Shown here piece after piece: positions 52,101 to 64,000 of a stretch of 64,000 bases of DNA. Source of the stretch: Onchocerca lupi (taxonomy: Eukaryota; Nematoda; Chromadorea; Rhabditida; Onchocercidae); NCBI GenBank assembly GCA_028564675.1, contig JAOVVO010000432.1, positions 1 to 64,000 on the forward strand. Direction: 5' to 3'. Numbering within the stretch: the first letter of the stretch is position 1; each line of letters begins with the position of its first letter. The notes beneath the pieces are model-generated. The model was not told where the DNA came from. It ran no database searches and was given only the letters and a program-made list of their open reading frames with translations. The position numbers and the translations under genes were made by a program.

Positions 52101-53937
52101 TTACAAAGATCGGGATACTCAAATAATAACCTGTCCGAAATGTCATAATAAAGTATCTCCGCAATATGTTGTAGAAGCGATAACAGCTATGCGTTTTATC
52201 GACAAGATTGTTGAAAATCATGAGATTGAGCAGGTCAACTTTTATTTTGTAGAAAAAATGATATCCATTTGATAATTATGGAAGATTTTAAAGATTGGCA
52301 TTAAAAATTAACTAATATTGTTGTAGCCTGAAATTTTCATAGACTGAATTTGCATTCGTTATGCTAACACATATGCTGTAAGACATTAATTGACTTCTTA
52401 GTGCTTAAGTTACTTGCAAGATTTTGTGTTCTTGCAATATTCAGTAAAACTTTGTGCTCATAAGATGAATGGAACATCTTTATTAGAGGAACCATCGGTA
52501 TAAAGAACGGAATTATCTACAGAAGTCAAGTAAATAAATCAGGAATTACAGACTTTATCTGATTTATGTCCAAACATATCATAGCTATAAGCAAAGGTCT
52601 TTTGCTGATTTTTATCAGTCAAATATTTTTAGTAGTCAGTGAATAAACTGCTGCCCTTTGCTTTTAGATGTCGCGTGAGCAAAGGATTAGATTTCTGATT
52701 GATCTGAAAAAACGTTTTAGCGAATTATTGTCGAAAGTAAATGTGTTCCTATGCAAAATTATCCAAGTACGTTAATTCTTTTTAACACAAAGTTCACAAG
52801 GTTATTATCTAATCTTTTTCTTTTCCATCTCCAAAAAAAAAAAAAAAAAAAAAAATGTTTATTATTTGTTTAGCATTTTAAGAAAATCGAGTATTAGACT
52901 TATGAATTTAAAATTTATTAATGACCATAGCATGCTATTTCTGTGCTCAATATTTGAGTTTTATTTTTTGTTTTTTCAATTTTTTCGAAGTGTTTGCTAT
53001 CATTAATGCCAATTCAACTAGTTTTAGCTGCTAATTCCACTGATTGATGTATCAGACTGTCAACAGTTATTGGATTTGCATTTGGAAACGGAAGAATGTG
53101 TCCGCTTTTGTTTTCCTTACAATCATCCTGCTGTTGGCATTCATTATCGCAATATTGCTACTTTCTATTTAAAGTAATAACTTGGAATTTACTCCATTCA
53201 TTCATTTACGGTAATTTTTGGCACTTTGTCGATTAAAGTAGACCAGTAATTTGGAAGAAAATTTCAGATGTAAGCAGCCGCACCGAGCATTGCTTTATTG
53301 TAAGAAGGCGTATGAAATCGTAAGATTCACGTTGGGACCGAAACATCTAATGACAATCGAGACAGATGCCATGTTAAAGGATGCATCGCGTGAGGTTCAA
53401 GAAGCAAAAAAATTAATCTTCGGTGAGAAATTTGATAGCAGTTTATTTTTTGATTCGACTCCCATAATTATTTTCTTTACACTACTCTTCGATTTGTTTA
53501 ATTATTATCGATAACTTAAGCGATTGATGAATTTAAAAAAGAGAGTTTGATATCTGGAGTATGACTCCATTTTAAAGACTGTGAATAGTACTGTTTAATA
53601 AATAATAAGCAGAAGACGTATTGCCGTGAATAGAAACTTGGAAGAAGTTTTAATTGTGTGAGAACGTTTTATGGACATCCAGCGAGTCCGTTCGTATAAA
53701 TTCCACTAACCTACAGTGGAGGGCAAAAGTGAAAGATTGGGGAAATGGAGGAGGAAAAAGAGGATGAGGAAAGAAAGGACTTGAAACTGTAGTACTAAAA
53801 AAAAAAAAAAAAACTTCTGCGAGAGTGAAAAAAAAGTGTCTCCATGAATTTCAGGAGTTAATCCTAATGTGAAAGAGAATTCTGATGAGGCAGAACAGTG
53901 TTCAGTGAATGATGTTATTATGAAGAACATTGTGTGA
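49119..53937 (+). CDS. SET/MYND (SMYD-type) protein, nematode set-14/set-18-like
   Basis: Exons: 49119-49208, 49473-49675, 49924-50080, 50228-50360, 50690-50814, 51239-51405, 51591-51708, 52063-52233, 52668-52766, 53067-53173, 53268-53422, 53855-53937. All phases agree; 535 residues. A basic start (MKKKKKKPHRH) could act in nuclear import. The MYND zinc finger spans 87-124: C87-x2-C90, C99-x2-C102, C108-x3-C112, H120-x3-C124. SET part: EIGKGLYLDL, then Y-D-H-S-C-R-P-N at 249-256 (DHSC where most SMYDs have NHSC) and SYID at 286-289 with the expected catalytic-site tyrosine. Post-SET cysteines are C309, C311, C314, followed by CPNC, CLC and CPKC pairs. The C-terminal exons are helical, as in SMYD TPR-like tails. 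The family methylates protein lysines. The N-terminal GxG cofactor motif is not evident, so activity is uncertain. The in-frame intron 50081-50227 was chosen because flanking residues then join as RYK-AIKLGKDKED, which fits the family. Confidence 0.92.
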
Positions 53938-54416
53938 TACAGAATACCGCTGCATTGAAGGATAATTCTTTTCTTCCTGGTTAGTAAACGGTGAAAAATT
54001 ATGTGTCATTTGCATACTTCAATTTTAATTTCATTTCAAATGCGTAAAGTTTGAAATTAATGACTCATATTTTTCTATGTTGTTTGCTAAGTGCGTGATA
54101 ACAGAAAAAATCAGAAAATGACACTGGTCAGTTACCTAGATGCTTATCACTTAGTATTGCTTGGTTGGTGTTATGGAGAAACTCAAAAAATATTTGTAGC
54201 AATTTTATCAATCATCGTCATAAATTTTTATGGGAATTAATTGTTGTTGCTATCACCAGGATCAATTATTGTTTGTTGGAGAGTCATGTAGCTTGAACTG
54301 TTAAAAAAGTTGCTGCATTTCACTACATTATGGTTCGGGTTCCAGGATATTGTATTTTCTTTTTTTTTTGCTGTGGAGTTGAATGTAAAGCAATTGATAA
54401 AGCAATTATTCTAGCA

Positions 54417-54422
54417 AATAAA
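54417..54422 (+). other. candidate polyadenylation signal, SMYD gene
   Basis: AATAAA about 480 bases after the SMYD stop; a second copy lies at 54445-54450. No nearer perfect hexamer was found. Confidence 0.3.
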
Positions 54423-57400
54423 TTTTTTCATAACTTTATTAGGAAATAAAATATAATTTTTATTGAAAACGACCGAACTTTTCGATTTCTCCCAAATCTT
54501 TCTAGAAAATTGCAAGTTATTTACATAGTATAACTCCTTGTCTTTAGGACTTTCTAATCACGTTTGTTCACGAGATTTCATCTTAAGTTACCCTTCGGGA
54601 TCAATTTGTTGCCCGTATTTTGATATTCAGAGATTAAGATACATTATTCCTTGATATGAATCAAAAGATGTTATTTTCTTCATAACTTCGTCGACTTTTT
54701 TTTCTGATTGGATATTCAGAATCGTAATTATAGACAATATTAATTAGTAAGAGTTAATAGTCGTGGGGAATACTTTTCCCTCGTTTTTCTAACTCAAATT
54801 TTTCACTGTCAGAAAATGACTGACGAACTGATGAATCTTTTTCTTCCGGATTATTGATGTGGGTTTGTATCCGGCTTACAATCGAATGCAATATGCTAAA
54901 CACTTCGTATATTCTTCATGTTTTCTGTTTCCATATCATTTTCGTTTCTATTTCATTATTAAGGTACGTTAGTTACTTCATCCAGCACATTCTAACAAAA
55001 TGTCGAGTATGGTTTATCTTAAATTTAAAAAAATTCAAATCACCCATATGTCTTGGAGCAGGATTCATAAAATAATATTTCCACTAGGAACAAGAAAGTG
55101 AATTGTCCTGAAGTTATGAAAAGCAGATTTATTAACACTTTATAATCCCATTACTACTTTTTTTACATTCTTTAAATTTTCTAAGATTAAAATTCTTGAT
55201 TTAATTCTGGGAAAATTGCAACTGTTCTAAATTTGGACATTATTTATTCGTAATCTCCAACTTTAATGTCAACTTTTAATTTGATGATTAAAGGGACTGG
55301 TGATACAAATAATGAGACTGATGTTCAGTATCTGAATTTTGAACGGATACGGTTTCACAAATTTGTTGTGGAAAAAAAGTACGGAAAAAAAAAGATGAAT
55401 TAACGATGTCGCAAGAAAGCAATGATCTGTTCAGTAATCCTTCCATTCTTATGCAAAATGAAATGTATGAGATAAAGCGATGAGTATTTTTTTTAATCAG
55501 AAATCTTATATTGGCAGATATATTACTACCTGTACATATACATTAATCAATCTGTTTAGTAATGATAATTTGCAAGAACTGATAACTTAAAAAAAAAAGA
55601 AAAACAATATGATAAATATTTTACGGTATTTTTCAATGAAGAGAATGAGATAGAAGGGAAAAAGGGGGAGGGGGAAAAGTGTATAGAATATATTGATATA
55701 TGAGTTAAAGGTATAGATGTAGGAAAAATTAAGGAAAAAAGTTACCTTTACATTCATAAATAATTCATAGGGAATATAATCAATAAGCAAAGCAATAAAT
55801 CAAATTCGTTTTATCATATAATCTAATAATAATCATCAGAAAAGAAAAAAAAAATGTGGAAGGAAAAGTAACAAATTCATGAAAATCGTTTTTGTCCGCT
55901 TAATATCCAGAAAAAAAAGTATATCAATGACAAAAAAAAAAAGACTTTATGATGCATTCACTAACATTTGAATTCATTGCATCAAAAATTCATTTTGAAT
56001 GATATTTGACATAAGTCGTTTGCGAAATTCAAATTTTAGTTTGGATTTTTGCCGACAAAAACATGACAATTTTAATTTTTAACGAATAAAAATCACATGA
56101 CGCAGAGAAAGTACGTATAATTAATTGATTATTAAAAATGAGCAAAAAAAAAAAAAGAAAAAAGGGCAGAAATGAAAACAGGAAAAAAACTTCTTTTCTT
56201 CTACTAGAATCAAATCCAAACTTACTAAATTCATAGGCTAAAAGAAACAACACACTAAACACATCAAAGATCAATGATTATTCGAATAATTTCAAAAAAA
56301 TATGAGATTACAGTGCCTTTTTCAAATTTTTTCTGAAATAACAAATGAATTAAAAGATTCAATTTGTTAATTTTTTCACTTCTCTCAAGCAACAAATGTG
56401 ATCTTCATTCTTTTTTTTCAAAAAATTGCTGTAAAAGAAACAAAAGAACACTGAATTAGTGAAACTGTTTCATAAGTAAAAAAGGAGAGAAATACTGATT
56501 TGAATGCTTGAGAAATAACGAAAGACAGCAATGCAACTAAATAAATAAGTTTTCATTTATCAACAAAAAGAAAAATAAAATTTCGACAAGAAAAATTATT
56601 TACGTTTTTCCAAGAATTAATTCAAACGAAAAAAATAACTTCTTCAAATCTAAGAAAAAATCATAAGTTGCAGCAATACACCTTTTCAAACAACATAATC
56701 GTGAATAAATGAATCATTTTTACCATGATTCTTAACAGATGATATCAAGAGAATCTTCAGTTTACGCATATATTGATGATGAGAACTGAATGACTAAAAA
56801 GAAGTTAAAAATCCAGGAAACACATTCAAATCTTTTATAATGTTATTTCAGACAAAAAACGCTCCTTCGAAGTATGTTTGGAGGGGAAAAAAAAGGAAAA
56901 GAAGGTGAATATTAATTATTCGTTAAAGCAACAATGGATAGTAGCAGTGCTAATTGTATCGTACCAAGGAAAATGAAAGATCAAAATTCTAGAATTTCGG
57001 GATTGAAAATGTTATTTCCCAGACAGACACTTGAATGGATGGAATCTTATTACATCTTAGACAATAAAGGATGATAAAAGATGAACAAAAGTTTAAGGTT
57101 GTTCAGAAAAACAAGTAACCATAACCATCATATCTTAAGAAGTTCATCATTTTGCAAGCCCACCGGTCAAGGGAAGTTTAAAAGTCACAATTTTTTGCTT
57201 AAAATTACGATTAATGTTATGAATAAATCAAAATAGCGGAATCAGCTCTTCTTCATTACTCTGTCGTGGTTATTCCACTTACATAAAGTGCAATTTTTGA
57301 AATTTTTTTTTTTTTTTTGAAAACTCACATTTGTCAAACTAAATGAAAAGAAACTTTTTCAAATTCTTAAATTGAATACAGAATTTCCTACTTGACAAAT

Positions 57401-57720
57401 AATCTACTATAGCTTCAGTAAGTTAAGAAACCTAGGTCAGGACAAGGTCAACGGTCATTATATTTTGAAAGAGGTGAATTATCAAGGCACACTGATAAAA
57501 ATGCTCAGGTGTGCTTTTTTGAAATTTGATTATTGAATTTTTCTTTAAATTTGAGAGAAAAATGGAGCACAAGTATTTTAGAGATCATCTATTATCAGTT
57601 AGCTTGAAACCTAAAAAAAAAGGTAAGGAGGAGGAGATGGTAAGAGGAGATAATTGCACGGTGCAGCAAAAATAAATTGCAACCGGGATTTAAGGCAAAT
57701 AAACTCGCGGACAATGGAAA

Positions 57721-57803
57721 CACATACATACATACATACATACATACATACACAAACACACACATGCACACATAAATACACACACACACACACACACACA
57801 CAC
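57721..57803. repeat. (CATA)n/(CA)n compound microsatellite
   Basis: A CATA/TACA tetranucleotide block (57721-57752) and a pure CA block (57779-57803) with mixed units between. Cys/Val-rich minus-strand frames across it are artefacts of the repeat. Confidence 0.9.
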
Positions 57804-58032
57804 ATACGGACACAAATACGCATAAACACATAAAGTGATAAGTATTTGTGTTAAGAAAAGACAATATTGTGATGAGGAGATGAAGGAGCAAATGATTAGA
57901 CATGAAGCCCATCTTCTTTGATATATTTCTATTTGACATACATTTAAAACGAAAAAGATAAAGCGATTACTGAGTTTTAATTGAAGGAATCAGATCAATC
58001 TCAGCTTCTATATTTAGTACGACATATGCATA

Positions 58033-60443
58033 CTATACCGAGGATATAGCTTCTAATTGTTTCGAATGTCGGGAACCAGATCGTGAAACAATACCTGAAA
58101 ATAATTTTGAAATGAATCAAAGAAGATCATTTGAATTGAGAGACGAAATGCTGAAAACAATAATAATATGAGATGCCATTTATAGATAGGAGACAATCTT
58201 CAATCCAGAAAATATCAAATAAATGGATCATAGTGGATGATGACATACAAGATTATACATATGTAGAGGAATGAAAGTATTCATGTCATGCTAATTTAAA
58301 AGAAAAAGAATCATTTAATAACTAAAGAAATCAAAACAAACTTTTTCCTTCATGTTCTACTTGTAATTTCAACTGTCGGCTAATTTCACGCAAACGCGCA
58401 GCACTTGGACCACTGAGCGATGGTTCTCGACGATCCAAACCTGCTTGGAATGCTTTCACCACACGAATCTGAAAGTTGAAAAAAATTTTCAACAATAATA
58501 GTTATATAATTAATTAATAAACAAATACCATTAGCAACAGCAGCTGCAGTAGTAGTAGTAGTAGTAGTAGTAATAGTAGTATGATAGTAGTAGTATCAAC
58601 AAAAACAAAAACAACAACAATTACAACAACTAGATTCCACTGTACGCCATTTTTTAACACTGCAACAAAAAAATACTTCCAGAATTACTGCCATCAAAAA
58701 TTCATTATGAGATAAAAAGAAAAAAAAAAAGCGAAACCATTAAATCTGGTTGAAAAAGAAATTAAAAAAAAAAAAAAAAAAAGTTAAGATTAAGTGAGGA
58801 AAGCGATTGATCAGAAAAAGTAAAAAGCGCTTTCATAAAAATGAATTTGACAAAAATATTTCTGCATACCTGAAGAATAAGAATATTAACTGAGTAAAAA
58901 AAAAAAAAAAAAAAAACAATAATAGAAAGACAAAGACAGTCCAAAAATTATTAATAAGTCTTTCTCGATAACAATCTGAGTAGAAATTGAAAGAAGTAAA
59001 CTGAAATAAAAGAAAAGGTAAAGAACTGAAAATATTTACAAATGAAATTCACAGTGATGCAAGATTTAGTTCATTTCTAATAAAAAAAGAATTAAAAAAA
59101 AGTATGAAAATAGCTTGTATTCTAAAATTTGGTCATTTCCACAAATAGAAATCCAACAGAATAAAATCTAGAATACAACGGAAATGCCTAATTAGTCCTT
59201 ATATGTGAGCGACAGAATATATCGTGGCGCTCAATATTAAATAAAAATTTATTGGAAATTTTGATGATGTAAAAATCAAATCTTCAATAAAAGGAAATTG
59301 ATTAAAATTATAAGAATATTGTGAAACATGAAATAAATAACACTATGTATTAATCCCTGAATCTGAAATATATTTAGCAAACGTGGAAAAATGATAGTAA
59401 TCATTTTCTTCTATCTCACTACCATAATTTCCCAAATCGTATTTCTTCAAATATTTTTCTGATAAAAAAATTTTCTCAGATTGCTTATTGAATCTATACT
59501 ATTTCCACATCCAAAAATCATAGGCAATATCTAATATCTAATATAAACTAAAATTCATAGTGCCATCAAATTAAAAGTATAAAAACTTTTAAATAAATAC
59601 TTGAAATAAATGCGTGCATGTGTATTATGCTCATGCACGCATGCATGCATGTATATGCATGTAAAAAATTAACTAATATGCATGATAATTCAATAAAAAG
59701 AAAAAAGGACAGTGCTGTTCTTCAGGATCGAACAAAAAACAGAATTTAAAAAAAAAGAAAAAAAAAAGCTCAACGAACTACAAAATAAGAAAGGCTAATG
59801 TTAATTGAAGTGTGAGGAAAATCAATGAAAATGAAAAGAAACAACACGAATTTGTGCTCGTTAGTTCGAATATACCAACAATAAATAATAGTAAAAATTA
59901 TAATTACAATCATAATAATTAATAATACTAGTACTAATAATAAATAACACCACACAATGCAAGCAGCAATCAACTACAGCACGGCGAAACATCTACATCA
60001 CAAACCGTGCATTCTTGGCAATAAAATAAAAATTGAATAATTTAATTTAAAAAAAAAAAATTTAAGTCAGAGTATGAATTTTTTTAAAGCAATAGCATTA
60101 ATTATTCGTTTTATGGGAGAAAGGTAAAGGGTAGATAATGACATAAAATTTCTTTTTTTTGAAATTTGAATCAAAAAACTTCAAATTTAATATAAGAAAT
60201 GAAAAAGAGAGAGAGAGAGAGAGAGGAAGAGAAAGACAGAGACATAAGTCCACCCCCCAATATTTGGGCCCATGAAAACGAAATACTGTGCTTTTGCGCT
60301 TACAGCCTGGTCGGTTGGCGCCGAACTGAGCGGTACCGGTATTAAACGATCGGCCATTTCCCCGCCAATAACCTGCAATCACTGAGTGATCCTAGTATTA
60401 GCGGAATATCAATTGAAGTTCACTGAAAATGATTGTTGTATAT

Positions 60444-60478
<35 letters not shown>

Positions 60479-63400
60479 CGATTTTTCGGAAATAGAAACT
60501 GAAATTATTCTGTAACCATAAGGCTTTTCTGCTCCTTGATACTTTCTCGACCTGTTATTATGGATTTACAAGAATCTGTCAAGTCGTAAACACAAACTAT
60601 CTCCGATACTTAGAATTCCAGAAACCGATATTTGATATGGCAGCCAATGGATTCTATATTAGGCACGATTTCTTGAATTAAAATAATTCTTTTAGGAATG
60701 CAAAATTCAAAATTAAAATGGCGGCGCTCGTTTGGATATTATGATGAACAAAATTCATAATTCTTTTTCTGAAAGTTTTAGAATAATTCTTTACATAAAA
60801 AAGTACTAAAAGCTACGATTTCATATCGAATTAAGCCTTCTTTTTTTTTTCCCGATTCAGAAATTCGGAAAAGAAAGGAATGTTAGGAAGAAAAAAATTA
60901 AAATGAAAAATAAAAACATTCAGTACAAAAATAATCCCAGTTGTTTGTTTTATATATTGTTTTAGTGATGATGAGAACTTGTTCATTTCTAACAAAACGA
61001 TATGTCCACCCCCAGTTACATAATGTTACGGAATAACTGGTTTCAGATTATCTGCAATCTTCTTCGGGATTAAGACCATCATTTTAAATTTCGACTCTTA
61101 GATGTATGCAATTCTCATGTCGAAATCTCGGTGTTTTCAAATTGAATTCCGCGATGTCTAATACTTAAGACAGAAGCATGCGTTGCAATATTAACTTATC
61201 GTAAACCGTAAGAAATTTTATATTTATTTCCTGTTTTATGAAAAACTTCTTCACAACCGTAATAACCTGAATCCGAACAAAATATTAGTTTCTTAAGTAT
61301 TAAGTATTCAGAAAATAAAACCTACTAGATACCCGAGACACATGTATTTTACTTTCTCCATCCTTTTTTTTTTTCCTATAACCAGCTTAATAATTTCAAG
61401 AAAGTTAAACAGTAGAGGATTTAATTCTAGGATATTAAGCCATTTTTAATGAGGCCTACATAGATCTTTTACAATGACATAAAATTCTGATAGGGTACAG
61501 AATAATGAAATGGATTTAATAATTCAAATTTAAGTGACATCAAAATCTAAATTTATTATTAAAGCCTTTGTTAATTTATAAAACTGACCAGAAAAATGTT
61601 TGATGATTTGAACTTGAAATGATTCAACAACTAATTTCGCCAGAAATTATTTTAAAAATATAGAAATGTCAAATGATTCAAAATATGCAAATAATATACA
61701 TATTTATTCCACTACGTTCTCTTTGAAAGTGATTAATTGTACTGGAAAGCATCCTAAAAAGATATTATCTGTTCATGTCAAATGTAACACTTCTCGAGAG
61801 AAATAAATTGAAATTCTAAGGCTTGTTTCTCTTTAAAATGGTATTCATCTTAATTTTATAGAAAGAAAAATGTGACAAACATATTGCAAAACAATTTTAC
61901 AGAAATAGTCTAACTAGAGAATGCTTTAAATAATAACATGATCAACTATAAAGAAAAAAATAAGCAGGAAAATTAATTTTGAAAAGATGAAACTTATTAT
62001 CAATAGCAAACGAATCCAATTTATAAGCTTCCGTAAATTTCGGACAAAGTCTGAACAAGTCATATTTGGATACTAAACATTTCTAAATAACTATATGGAT
62101 TTCCTGAAATATTGACTGATTAAGCGGGGAAACTTTCCCTTTTCTTGACATCAATTCTTATTCGAGAATAAAATAGAGGAGGTAAAGAGGAAGTTCGAGA
62201 TATGGCGTAATTTAACAAAAAATAAAAAATAAAAATGAATAAATACTACCTACTCATGCAACAATGCGAAACGAAAAATATGAAAAATGAAAATTTTAGG
62301 CAAAGAAAAAGCGCTTACAAAGAAATCCTAACAGGACTAGTACGGAAATACAAGGAGATCTGAGCAAAGAACAAAAACATATTGCAGAGAAATGTTTTAC
62401 CGCTTTTCAAGAATAAAGATATCTCAGAAAATGGGGTGAAAATAAAGAAAATCAAATAACAAAAATGAATTATACGTTTCTTATTTATTTTACCATTAAA
62501 GCATCATGGAAACATCTGAAAACCTTCTCAATTTCTTTCCCAGTCTCGAAACTTTATAAATTAAAGGAAAAAAAAGATCATAGAAAATCTAAAAACTATT
62601 CAGAAAGTATCCCAAAGAAGAGTTAGAATCTAGTCATATTTTTTATATATTACATTTGACTGACATAAAAGAGGTGATATACACTGAATAAGTAGAAGAA
62701 GAGAAATTTTTCCCATTTTCTTCTTTTATGATATAAATTAAATGAAATCAATGGCACTGAAGAGATAAATTTTTAAAAAGAATTAAATCATTATGATATT
62801 CATGAGAAAGGAGCATAACACCAAATGGAACCAATTTACTGCTAAACAACAACATAATTTATCCAAAAAAAAAGCAACTGCATGCGGTAAATTTCCAAAA
62901 AAAAGAAAAAAAGCACAGCAAAAAAGTATATACTTCGCATGTCACTGATTAGCTCGAAGTTGATAAATGATAATTCAAATTTTCTCTGTTAAAAATAATA
63001 TTCGGAAAAGAAATCGCTGGTGTTAATTGATAATTAGAAGCCATTCCTAATTAAAAAAATTCTTGGTTCTTCCGCAATACTTCCAACAGAAAAAAAAAGG
63101 GGAAAAAAAAGATTGGTTAATGCCTCCTTTATTTTGCGTATTTTCTGGCTGGTTTTATTGCATCAGTAATTTGTTTTCTTAGAATGATCAAATTTGCAAC
63201 TAATGATGAGGAAGAAAAATTATACCATCAAAATTATTTCGACAGAGTATTGTCTTTTCGAAAATTAGCTTACAATTAATTTGTTTCGTTCCTCAAGAGA
63301 CCGAAGTACTTTCCATATTATTTTACATATTTTCATAATACGTAAGCAAATATATTTACAAATAAATATGCATATTTAATGAATAGAGACACAGACATTA

Positions 63401-63981
63401 AATAAAAGTGAATAAAGCAGCAATTGGTGAAAACACAAAAGTTATTTCAGCGACAGTTTAGAATAAAATAAAACTTTTCCAACGTTGGACAATTTCAAGT
63501 CATGAAGATAAAAAAAAAAAAAAAAAAAAAAAAGGTTAGTATTTAAACATGAGCAATTGAAACTGGAATATCCAGTGAGTTACTTTTACCAATTCTCGAA
63601 CCACTTGATGGTTGCCATCGTTGTACCAATGGTAGCTTTTCGAATTGGGTAGTGGCACCTAAGGATGCTGTAGGCGGCTCTGTTGCAATCATCTGTTGCT
63701 CATTACGTACCACAACATTTGCAGCCAATTCATGATCATTATCCGTTGTTGTTGGCGTTGTTGTTGCCGTTGTTGATGTTGTTGTTAATAGAATATTATG
63801 TTGTTCATTGGGATTATCGAGATTGATTGTTGGTCGAATTGACGACGTTATACAAGATTGTTCCGAATGATGGCAAGGATAAGGTTGGGAAGCATTCGTA
63901 CGTTGCATTAATTTTACCAATGCAACACGTGTTTGGCTTGGTAATGGCCCAACGCATGAGGCCGCACGTGGAACATTAAGT
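58033..63981 (-). CDS. unidentified protein, last four exons (5' part outside window)
   Basis: Exons in coding order: 63981-63549, 60372-60304, 58468-58342, 58094-58033. All junctions keep the frame and the last exon ends in TAG, giving about 229 residues of C-terminus. The first exon enters in the middle of a codon at a CCAG acceptor, so more exons lie to the right. In order: LNVPRAASCVGPLP, a Thr-rich low-complexity tract (LLTTTSTTATTTPTTTD), then a better-ordered tail with GGEMADRLIPVPLSS, IRVVKAFQAGLDRREPSLSG, and a charged probable helix ARLREISRQLKLQVEHEGK. It ends with a basic Ser-rich segment (SRSGSRHSKQ). No enzyme motif, membrane span or zinc site is visible. The smooth joining across introns of 1.8 and 3.2 kb and the normal codon use argue that it is a real gene. 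I do not recognise the family; a cytoplasmic tail or scaffold is one possibility. Confidence 0.75.
58546..58594. repeat. (CAG)/(TAG)n trinucleotide repeat
   Basis: A few CAG/CTG units pass into a TAG/GTA run with small interruptions. It is intronic, so it is not translated in the model given. Confidence 0.85.
59611..59660. repeat. hairpin-forming palindrome next to an (ATGC)n run
   Basis: TGCGTGCATG at 59611-59620 is the exact reverse complement of CATGCACGCA at 59632-59641, with an 11-base loop, followed at once by GCATGCATGCATG-type repeats. Alternating purine-pyrimidine sequence of this kind can adopt Z-form or cruciform DNA. Confidence 0.85.
60207..60242. repeat. (GA)n microsatellite
   Basis: GA run just downstream (in the gene sense) of the 60372-60304 exon. 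Frames reading through it are not coding. Confidence 0.85.
60373..63548 (-). other. 3.2-kb intron of the right-edge gene
   Basis: The largest intron in the window by this model. It includes long A runs at 60448-60476 and 63510-63533 and no coding segment I could support, although an additional small exon could be missed. Confidence 0.55.
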
Positions 63982-64000
63982 CTGGATAATGATAAATAGG

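Larger units (their letters stand above)
53938..58032. other. intergenic region between converging SMYD and right-edge genes
   Basis: No gene is supported in these 4.1 kb. A 40-codon plus-strand frame with an ATG at 54118 contains a hydrophobic stretch but has no family match. A CA/TACA microsatellite lies at 57.72-57.80 kb. The 3' UTRs of both flanking genes should fall here. Confidence 0.55.
58469..60303 (-). other. 1.8-kb intron of the right-edge gene
   Basis: It contains a TAG trinucleotide repeat (58546-58594), several A runs and the hairpin at 59611-59641. A GA tract (60207-60242) lies near its 5' (right-hand) end. No coding segment was supported. Confidence 0.6.

Noticed and set aside
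53423..53514. SMYD ending by read-through at the TAA near 53514
   Set aside because: TTCG|GTGAGA is a strong donor, and the exon at 53855 continues in phase to a TGA. The read-through tail is Phe-rich intron-like sequence.
57595..57939. Cys/Val-rich minus-strand frames
   Set aside because: They translate the CA/CATA microsatellite and have no coding features.
60098..60382. A 94-codon minus-strand frame over the exon at 60304-60372
   Set aside because: It is the wrong frame. The frame that splices correctly on both sides reads VIGGEMADRLIPVPLSS and stops at a GTAAGC donor.
1..64000. Prokaryotic features such as operons, ribosome binding sites, CRISPR arrays or insertion sequences
   Set aside because: All recognisable genes are split by spliceosomal introns, and no such features were seen.

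Overview
This is an AT-rich stretch of an animal nuclear genome with many spliced introns. I infer a nematode, probably a clade III (spirurid or filarial-type) species. The gene set, the nematode-style SMYD protein ('DHSC' in place of 'NHSC'), many small exons with TTTTAG or TTTCAG acceptors, and frequent poly(A)/poly(T) runs fit that, but no species can be named from sequence alone. No prokaryotic genes, tRNAs, rRNAs or CRISPR arrays were seen. I built the gene models by hand from splice sites and codon phase; every junction listed keeps the reading frame.

Layout. (1) 1113-10154, minus strand: a prominin (CD133-like) pentaspan membrane protein, 17 exons, about 866 residues visible, with the signal-peptide exon not found. 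(2) 10.2-32.4 kb: a 22-kb stretch without a recognisable gene, holding simple repeats, one AT-rich degenerate array (26.36-26.85 kb) and a few less AT-rich islands with short coding-like pieces. (3) 32411-39753, plus strand: a complete 8-exon aminergic GPCR of 425 residues, closest by eye to tyramine/octopamine receptors. (4) 39.75-43.03 kb: no gene seen. (5) 43035-46756, minus strand: a MAP kinase kinase of the MKK4 or MKK3/6 class, 10 exons, about 362 residues. (6) 46.76-49.12 kb: divergent intergenic region with a decayed ~29-bp minisatellite. (7) 49119-53937, plus strand: a SET/MYND (SMYD-type) protein, 12 exons, 535 residues. (8) 53.9-58.0 kb: no gene supported. (9) 58033-63981, minus strand: the last four exons of an unidentified protein whose 5' part lies outside the window.

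The genes do not form an obvious pathway: a membrane-protrusion protein, a neural amine receptor, a stress-kinase relay and a probable methyltransferase. The kinase and SMYD genes are head to head and may share a promoter region. I found no clearly new biological system. The most useful leads are the SMYD gene apparently lacking the N-terminal GxG cofactor motif, the two repeat arrays (86-bp and ~29-bp units), the coding-like island inside a kinase intron, the frame-shifted coding-like relic at 27.0-27.2 kb, and the unidentified C-terminal gene at the right edge.
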